Below, one piece after another: positions 18,250 through 24,544 of a stretch of DNA of 24,544 nt; positions within the stretch are counted from its first letter, which is position 1, and each line of letters begins with the position of its first letter. Position numbers and translations under genes: made by a program. The stretch is from Haplosporangium gracile (lineage: Eukaryota > Mortierellomycota > Mortierellomycetes > Mortierellales > Mortierellaceae). The notes under the pieces were generated by a model. That model was not told the DNA's origin. It was given only the letters and a program-made list of their open reading frames with translations, and did no database searches. The stretch spans positions 1 to 24,544 of the forward strand of contig JAAAUF010000638.1 of NCBI GenBank assembly GCA_015499985.1, given 5' to 3'.

Positions 18250-19617
18250 ACTTCTTTGCCTTTACTTGTAGTTACTCTTTTTCATATTCGTTTGCGCTTT
18301 TTAACCAAAAAAAAAACAACAGACAAACAATGAATCAATATCTTCCCTTGAGCAGAGCGCCCAATTTCCAGCTTGACTGTGTGCAATACATATACATCTA
18401 CTGCTTGCTGCATGTAGTGAGCATACAAACTCATCGTTTTTTCCTCTTTTGTGTGCGCAAAAAAAAAAAATCGATTTTTGTGGGCAGTGCGTGTGTGCGA
18501 CCGAGTATGGGTGATGTCCGACCTGAGTCAGCAGTTAAAAAAAAAAAAATTTGACCACAGGGGGTGGAAAAAGCGAAAGTGAAATCTGTGAGATGTGTGG
18601 GAGGGAGCGAGTTAGGGTGTGTCGTGTCAGCCCAGCCCGCCCCTTTTGATTTGTCTGTCTGAGAGAGGGCAGTCAGCAGAGCAAGAGCAAAAAGAGAGGG
18701 CCATACATATGCGAGATGTCTTTTTGCGCTGTTTTTTCGTCTCTTTTCTCACTCTCACTCCCACTACTCACCCTACCCCTCCTCTAAGGTAACAAACTAC
18801 ACCCATACATACATACGTTTCGAAAACACACATACATAACAAAGGAAGTCCGCTACCTGCTGCTACTCACTGCTAACTGTTGGAGACAAAGTGAGAGGGA
18901 AAGGGAAACAGCCAACCACCACCACCACTTCCACTTCCACCGCACCCAAAAAAGAGCCCCTTGTTATTCTTGACAACCTAGGCTACGCGACCATACTCAT
19001 GAACCCATCCATCATCCATCTCTTCTCTCCTTCCCTTCCATCCCCCCTCACAAGAGGAATTTCATTCCCATCATCCCCCTTTCGTTGTATTCATTCCCGC
19101 AGTTTTTCTTGTTTTCTTTTGAACGACGGATACACTTTCGGCTTCACTGCCTTTTCTTTTCCATTATTCTATTTGGTCGCTTTGGGTTGTTCTCCGTCGT
19201 CTTTATCGTGTGGATTGATATACTATATGTGATGAAACACTGGTGGACCGTGACGCCTTGAATGATAGATGGCCATATCAGTTTCGCCGTGAGGAAGGAA
19301 AACAACGAGGAGAAACGCACGCTTTGGTTCTCGCGTGATGGATCGGGCTTTCGATAAATAAGCCAGACGAGTCGTGGCGGCATAAATAACAACACTGCCG
19401 GTACTTTGGTCCGTCTTTTTTTTTTTTTTTTTTTTCAAACCAGCGCGCGTAAAGGACTCATTGCCATGAACTTTGGCTAGACAAAGCAAATACAAGCTCA
19501 TTACGCAATAAGCAGGATTCTCTCTTCCTATCTCATTCGATATCTCGCTTTCAGATCATATATCTAACCTGGCAGCCTCCTCTTCTCTGATCAAATAGAA
19601 ACAAAAACACATACACA
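18250..19617. other. 1.4-kb intergenic region, no gene seen
   Basis: The 5' half holds the VPS35 3' region with several A-tracts (18307, 18460, 18538). The 3' half holds CT-rich stretches, short CATA repeats near 18805-18840, a T20 tract at about 19418-19437 and the leader of the HMG-box gene. An open frame at 18891-19232 lacks an ATG and has no recognisable motif. Confidence 0.5.
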
Positions 19618-20344
19618 ATGCCAAAGGTTGTCAAGAAAGAGACTAAGGTCTCAAAGCGCGGCGCAAAGAACGAGGAGGTCAAGCAGAAGAAGAAGAAGAG
19701 AGCCAAGAAGGACCCCAACGCACCTAAGAACCCTCTCTCGGCTTACTTGCTGTTCTGTAACGACCATCGTGACAGTATCAAGGCTAAGAACCCCGATGCA
19801 TCTTTCGGTAAGCAACCAAGATGAAGGAAAATGGAAGAAAGAACAAGGAAGAAGGACAGGAACAGTGCCTTCATGCCATGACTCATGGACTACCTGTGTC
19901 TTTTGTTGGTCTTTTGGTCGAGTAAATGTGTTGGTAGCTGACCCCATTTGTCCACTTTTGTCTATATTGCAAATGACCAATAGGTGCCATTGGACGCCTA
20001 CTCGGAGATATGTGGCGTGGCTACTCTGACGCTCAGAAGGCTGTATGTCCTGTTCTTTTACCCCGGATTTTTTTTCTGTGTTTTTGGTGGCAAAATGAAA
20101 GCCGCTTTTTCAGTCAACGGAAAACTCCTTTTTGGATATTTTTTCGGCTTTTCGGTCAACTCACTAATACGTTTTTTTTTTTTTTTTTTTTCATTCTTGT
20201 TGCTGACATTCATATTAGCCTTACAACGCCAAGCACGAGAAGGCTAAGGCCAAGTACGCCCAAGAGAAGGCTGCTTATGACGCCAAGAAGTCCAACGGTT
20301 CGGATGATGATGATGATGAGGATGAGGAGGACGAGTCCGAGTAA
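19618..20344 (+). CDS. HMG-box (HMGB/Nhp6-like) chromatin protein
   Basis: Three exons, 19618-19807, 19984-20042 and 20219-20344, encode about 124 residues. HMGB/Nhp6 proteins bind and bend DNA without strong sequence preference and assist chromatin remodelling and transcription in the nucleus. A Lys-rich N-terminus ([18 protein letters not shown]) leads into one HMG box: [60 protein letters not shown]. The C-terminus is a short Asp/Glu tail, longer than in yeast Nhp6 and more like animal HMGB. The introns are 176 nt each; the second ends in a T20 run. The third exon encodes the acidic tail by a GAT/GAG run. A polyadenylation signal follows at 20513. Confidence 0.92.
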
Positions 20345-21193
20345 AGCGGAGCAGGGATGTTTTTCTGATCTCTCTTTTTTTTTATCACTCGCGAGGAGAT
20401 TTTTCTCGGTACTCAGCTACGTTTGTTGAATGCACAGTCTGTATTTTCTTCATTTTTCTGTTGGTTCAAAAATGAGCGATCCAGAGAAACTTGTACCATA
20501 GCGAAGGCTTTTAATAAAGCAAATTCTTTCTTTTCTTCTTTTCTTTTCTTTGGTCGTGAATGCGATTAAGTCTTGAGTGTAATACTATGCTATGCAGGGC
20601 TTTGCTTTTGCTCCTGTCGAAGTTGAAGGTGAGAGAAAGAAACCGTGTTGTGCTGGAATAGCTGCTATATGCCTCGAGAGAGTGGGTCATGATGTTTGTT
20701 CGTGTGAGATGGAATTTCGGATGATGGACCCTCATAACTCAGGCAAAGGGTCTCTCCTACGGGTCTTTCACTCTGTATTTGCCAGCCGTTTCTCCTTTTA
20801 GACGCATTGCGATGATGATGATGACAATGACGATGATGACCTATTTTTTTTTTTTGGTCCCCTTCGATAGAAGAAAGAAACCATTGCTCTAGAAGTAATT
20901 GTCCCACATGCATGGTATCTCGCTTTTGCAAACAAGATCTCGTTCGATCAAGGCCGGACACTAACAGTCACGGAAGTTGCATGCGGGGCACAACTTTCAC
21001 GCGGTTCCTTTTCTTTTTTTATTCTTGCATGTCCTCTTTTCTTGTCCATACTTTACATTCACTCCTTTACTCCCTACTTCCTCATAATCTCCCTTCTCTT
21101 TGTATTCTATCTCTCATCCAGACACAAACAACCGCAACTACAGCCACCCACAACCAACCAACCAACCGCATATACACCTATCACAACTACAAT
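20345..21193. other. Intergenic region between the HMG-box and malonyl transferase genes
   Basis: It holds the HMG-box 3' region, a GATGAT-rich patch at about 20810-20840, and a CT/CA-rich leader before the ATG at 21194. The malonyl transferase frame stays open upstream to about 20912, but that part is leader-like, not protein-like. Confidence 0.5.
20513..20518 (+). terminator. Polyadenylation signal of the HMG-box gene
   Basis: AATAAA about 170 nt after the stop codon at 20342-20344. Confidence 0.55.
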
Positions 21194-21909
21194 ATGGCTT
21201 GCTCAACAGTCCGCTCCGTTATGGTCGATAAGGCCACCGGCACTCCCATCGCCGCCACCATCTCAAGGCTTATCCCAAGACAGACCACCGCCCAAGCTAC
21301 ATCTACTGTCCCTCGTCTCATCCCTACCGCCACCTTTTCTTCTTCATCAGAATCACATTTCACGACCTCTTCTTCTTCAGCTCCACAGCCGGACGATTTG
21401 AGGGTACCACTGGCGTTCAACAGTGTCTCAAGCACAACCACCGCCACTACAGCATCTACGACGACACCTATCTCTGCTAACGCTTCAACAAAGACCATTC
21501 CTGTCGCACCCCGGCCGCGGTTTATTCCCCGAAACAGGAGATCATTGGTACACAGTTACAGCTTTACATGTGCTACCGCTCTCGGTTTTTTGTTGTTATA
21601 ATTGTTGTGCTTGTTTGTTTGTAAGCTGCGTAGCTTAAAGAAAGAATCGTTTTTCTAATCGATCAAAAAATCAATGACTCTTTTTTGTCCTTTTGGGGAC
21701 GCATTTATAGACATCCACAGGTGGTGATAGTTCCAATTGGGCGATTCTCTTCCCAGGTACGACTTTTTTTTTTTCTTTGCCCAGCGCAACTCAAGCACAT
21801 CTTTTCTTGTTTTGCTGCTCTTCGTTCATTCTCTTATTTCACAAGGAAAATTTCTGCCAATTACAATTTATGTGGATGTGTGTGTGATGTGCATGTCCTT
21901 GTTCCTCGT

Positions 21910-21946
<37 letters not shown>

Positions 21947-24516
21947 GTAAGAGAGCGACAAAGTAACGAGTGAAAAAAAGGGATGATGTTGATGATGGCT
22001 CATAAACAACAAGGGAGAACAGAACCCAAATGACGAAAAAAGAAAATTATGGGGAAGGCGTGTGTGTGTATGTAAGTGTGTGATGCGGTGGGTAAGTGGT
22101 TACCCGACGCTTTTCAAGAATGTGGTGACACTTTTGTCAGTCATCATTGACAGGGAGAACCAAACACAACAACAGAACAGGCCGGACAAACAGGGATTAG
22201 AGCGAAAATTTATTTTATTTGGGTGACGAACACGAGGGAAAGGAAGGGGCATGCTCACTTTGGTCTAAACTTATCACTTTAACATAAAGAGAAGTAAAAA
22301 AAAGAGGGTTCATGAGCGACTGGGTCGTCAAGTCAACAACGACTACAACGACAACAAAGGAAAGAAGTATGAGTGAATGTGAAGAGGGAAACGTGGGTTC
22401 TAAAAGAGGTCAACCGGGAGTTTGAACCTAGTCTGCCTCAACAAGCCCTTTTCACACACACACACGTACGTACACAAGAATGGCTGTTAATTGACAGGCA
22501 TTACCCACGGGGTACTGTACTCTCTGGCGATATAATAACCATACAATGAGTGGATGAACGGCCGGCGTGAGCTTTGCCGTTTTATTTTTTCCACATTCCC
22601 CACCCCCAAAAATATACACTCCTCTTCTCTCTCGCACTCCGTGTGCAGACTGTTGGAAATCAAACAATTCGTGCGTTCTGTTGCCATCCTCTGGGAATAT
22701 CGTGCCGAAATATTCTCACGATCGCTCTCTTGTTCTACAAACTCCGGCGGCGTTTTTTTTTCTTTCCTCTGTGCTTAATCCTTTCTATAGTGCTACCCCA
22801 CCTTTTTTCTGCAATCTAATTTTCCGTGGATGTGTTTTCAAATGCTGTCTTTATGACATGACACCACACACTTTTCATGCTTCATCAATTGCAGAAGGGG
22901 AGGGGTCAAAGAGAGAATAAGCATGAATTGAACACATACAGCAAGGAGTAGGAAACAGGGATGGAACGGGCTGAGGCAATCATATCATACTCTTAAGAAG
23001 AAACCTTTTTGATCCTTACTGTTTTTTCATTTTTCGCAATTCTCACACGTAGGTCAAGGCTCCCAGTTTGTTGGGATGGGCAAGGACCTGTACGACACTT
23101 ATTCTGTGGCACGACAAGTTGTTGACGAGGCCGACGACGCATTGGGAGGCACACTGAAACACGTCATGTTTGAAGGATCACAGGAGGACCTCACACGGAC
23201 AGAGAACGCGCAACCAGCCATCTTGACCACATCAATTGCAATGCTAAGAGTCCTTGAAAGCGAACGTGGATTCAAGATTGAAGAGACTTGCAAACATGCA
23301 CTGGGTCACTCGCTGGGAGAGTACTCTGCACTTGTTGCCACCAAGGCGGTCACTTTGCATGACGCTGTCAAACTTGTGGTAAGTATTCTGTTTCAGATGA
23401 TGCATGCGAGAAGGCGTATTTTTTCCTCTTTTTTTTTTTTTATTTGTTTTGTTTTGTTTTGTTCTTATTTTGGAACACATGCGGTAGAAAACTAGGGTTT
23501 CCTTGGCTCACCATCTTCTTTTTATGTCTTGGGCATGTTTTCCTCGTGCTTTTTCTAGCGACTCCGCGGACAGGCAATGACAAAGGCAGTGACAAACAAA
23601 GGAACGACGGCCATGTCTGCCTTAGTGGTGCGTGCCGACAAACTGGAATCTCTAGTGACAGCAATGGATGAGATCAAGGTGTCATTACCGGCTGGCGAGG
23701 TAGCCGAGATTGCCAACATCAACAGCGTAAGGATCACCAACCATTTCGATTTTGCTCTATGTGGAGTGCAGTATTACATCAATTGGAGGGTGTTACTTCG
23801 TGAATGCAGTTCGGAAACTAACTTTTTTGCAACTCAACAAACGGTCTTTTTTACAAATAATAGTCTTTCCAGGTGGTCATCAGTGGAACTGTTCGTGGAG
23901 TTGATCATGCGTCCAGGATGCTACAGGCAAAGAAGATTGCCGCTCGCGCTGTTGATCTTCCTGTCTCGTAAGTGGCCAAGAAGGTGTTTTGAGAACTGTA
24001 CTTGGAAACAGTTGACAGAAGAGGTGTACTGCGGAGCGGGAAAAGCATGTTTACTGACAGGCTTCTATCCCTTTTTATATTGCTGTACATATAGGGCGCC
24101 TTTCCACTGCAGTTTGATGCAGCCGGCGGCGGATGAGATGAAGGTCGCTCTCAAGGATGTGCACTTTCAGAAACCAGTGATCAATGTCATTTCTAATGTC
24201 ACCGCCAAGCCCGTAAGTTCGAGTCAACAGGCTGCAAGCGGGAACGACAATTGGATGTTAGATGTCAATGCGCCTTTTGCAATCATGAAAACATGAGAAA
24301 CTAACCAGATTGTCATTTTTCTCGCGAGAACTTATAGATTACGAGAGTGGAGGATATCTCGGACTTGTTGGTGCGGCAGGTGACAGGAACTGTTCAGTGG
24401 CACACGAGCATAAAATACCTGCACGATCAGGAGAATGTGCACGACTATATCTCGCTGGGACCAGGAAAGGTCTTGGCCAATCTCCTCCGCAAGGAATACC
24501 CACTGGACTTTGTGAA
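21194..24516 (+). CDS. MCT1: Malonyl-CoA:ACP transacylase, mitochondrial type, cut by the window edge
   Basis: Seven exons visible: 21194-21547, 21711-21756, 23053-23378, 23559-23726, 23864-23967, 24095-24212 and 24338-24516, about 431 residues; an eighth exon must lie outside (donor GTAAGT at 24517). The enzyme moves malonyl from CoA to acyl carrier protein for mitochondrial fatty-acid and lipoate synthesis. The first ~118 residues are Ser/Thr/Ala-rich with Arg and few acids, as in a mitochondrial presequence. The FabD/MCT domain follows: WAILFPG|QGSQFVGMGK across the second intron, QPAILTTSIAML, nucleophile GHSLGEY (Ser about 220), RLRGQAM with the substrate Arg, NINSSFQVVISGTVRGV, and APFHC with the catalytic His (about 337). 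Intron 2 is 1296 nt, about ten times the usual. FAS-type megasynthase context is absent, favouring the stand-alone mitochondrial enzyme. Confidence 0.88.
21757..23052 (+). other. 1.3-kb intron 2 of the malonyl transferase gene
   Basis: Donor GTACGA follows the codons for LFPG and acceptor CACACGTAG precedes GTCAAGG, restoring LFPGQGSQF exactly in frame. The interior holds a (TTG)12 repeat (21910-21945), GT-rich stretches near 22060-22085, a short CA run near 22455 and no conserved reading frame on either strand. Confidence 0.7.
21910..21945. repeat. (TTG)12 microsatellite in intron 2 of MCT1
   Basis: Twelve uninterrupted TTG units. It is the longest pure trinucleotide tract in the window and likely polymorphic. 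Confidence 0.9.
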
Positions 24517-24524
24517 GTAAGTCC

Positions 24525-24544
24525 TTTTTTTTTTTTTTTTTTTT
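24525..24544. repeat. Poly(T) tract at the right edge
   Basis: A run of about 20 T ends the window inside intron 7 of the malonyl transferase gene. Similar T-runs occur within introns at 8980-8996 and 20172-20191. The window edge may coincide with an assembly break at a homopolymer. Confidence 0.6.

Noticed and set aside
18891..19232. Open frame of 113 codons between VPS35 and the HMG-box gene
   Set aside because: It begins with GTG, not ATG, consists of Thr/Ser/Pro and hydrophobic low complexity from CT-rich DNA, and has no recognisable motif.
20912..21193. Upstream extension of the malonyl transferase frame
   Set aside because: No in-frame coding character; it is the CT/CA-rich leader, and MACSTVRSV at 21194 starts a plausible presequence.
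22393..22443. T-loop-like GGTTCAAAC on the minus strand
   Set aside because: The flanking bases do not form a T stem and no A box or acceptor stem is found upstream.
22452..22667. Minus-strand open frame inside the long MCT1 intron, as a possible nested gene
   Set aside because: About 70 codons, no family motif, and it overlaps GT/CA simple repeats.

Overview
The window is eukaryotic. It shows short GT-AG introns (mostly about 70-180 nt) in widely conserved genes, pyrimidine-rich leaders before start codons, long A/T homopolymers and AATAAA signals. An early-diverging filamentous fungus (Mortierellomycota/Mucoromycota type) fits best: F-box proteins, a GPI-type secreted protein, a retromer subunit, an HMG-box protein and a mitochondrial-type malonyl transferase lie together with AT-rich spacers. 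The lineage is inferred from style and gene content, not from a database match. No CRISPR, rRNA, convincing tRNA or intact transposon was seen.

Layout, left to right: a small inverted-repeat element (179-269); a single-pass membrane protein with a proline-rich tail (541-1236); a decayed secreted amidohydrolase (2171-2946); an intronless F-box protein with an FG/GLFG-like insert (3565-5853); a 2.6-kb gene-free stretch holding a degenerate ~21-bp tandem array (6284-6650); a Cys-rich GPI-type secreted protein (8493-9503). Then come an IFRD-family gene on the minus strand (12313 down to 10099), a divergent promoter region, a UPF0145/YbjQ-family gene (12862-14030), VPS35 (14441-18249), an HMG-box gene (19618-20344) and a malonyl-CoA:ACP transferase gene (21194 to beyond the right edge).

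The intact genes look like independent housekeeping genes, not one pathway: endosomal sorting (VPS35), chromatin (HMG box), mitochondrial type II fatty-acid synthesis (MCT1-like) and possible ribosome/translation control (IFRD). Their exon structures were rebuilt by hand from splice sites, reading frame and family motifs.

The most interesting observation is in the UPF0145 gene. The conserved reading frame can only be joined neatly through a 2-nucleotide exon (GG, 13685-13686) between two introns of normal size. Also worth checking are a frame-neutral candidate cassette exon encoding a CxxC segment in the IFRD gene, a 1.3-kb intron in the malonyl transferase gene, tandem in-frame acceptors in the same gene, the 21-bp array, and the nucleoporin-like GLFG repeats inside an F-box protein.
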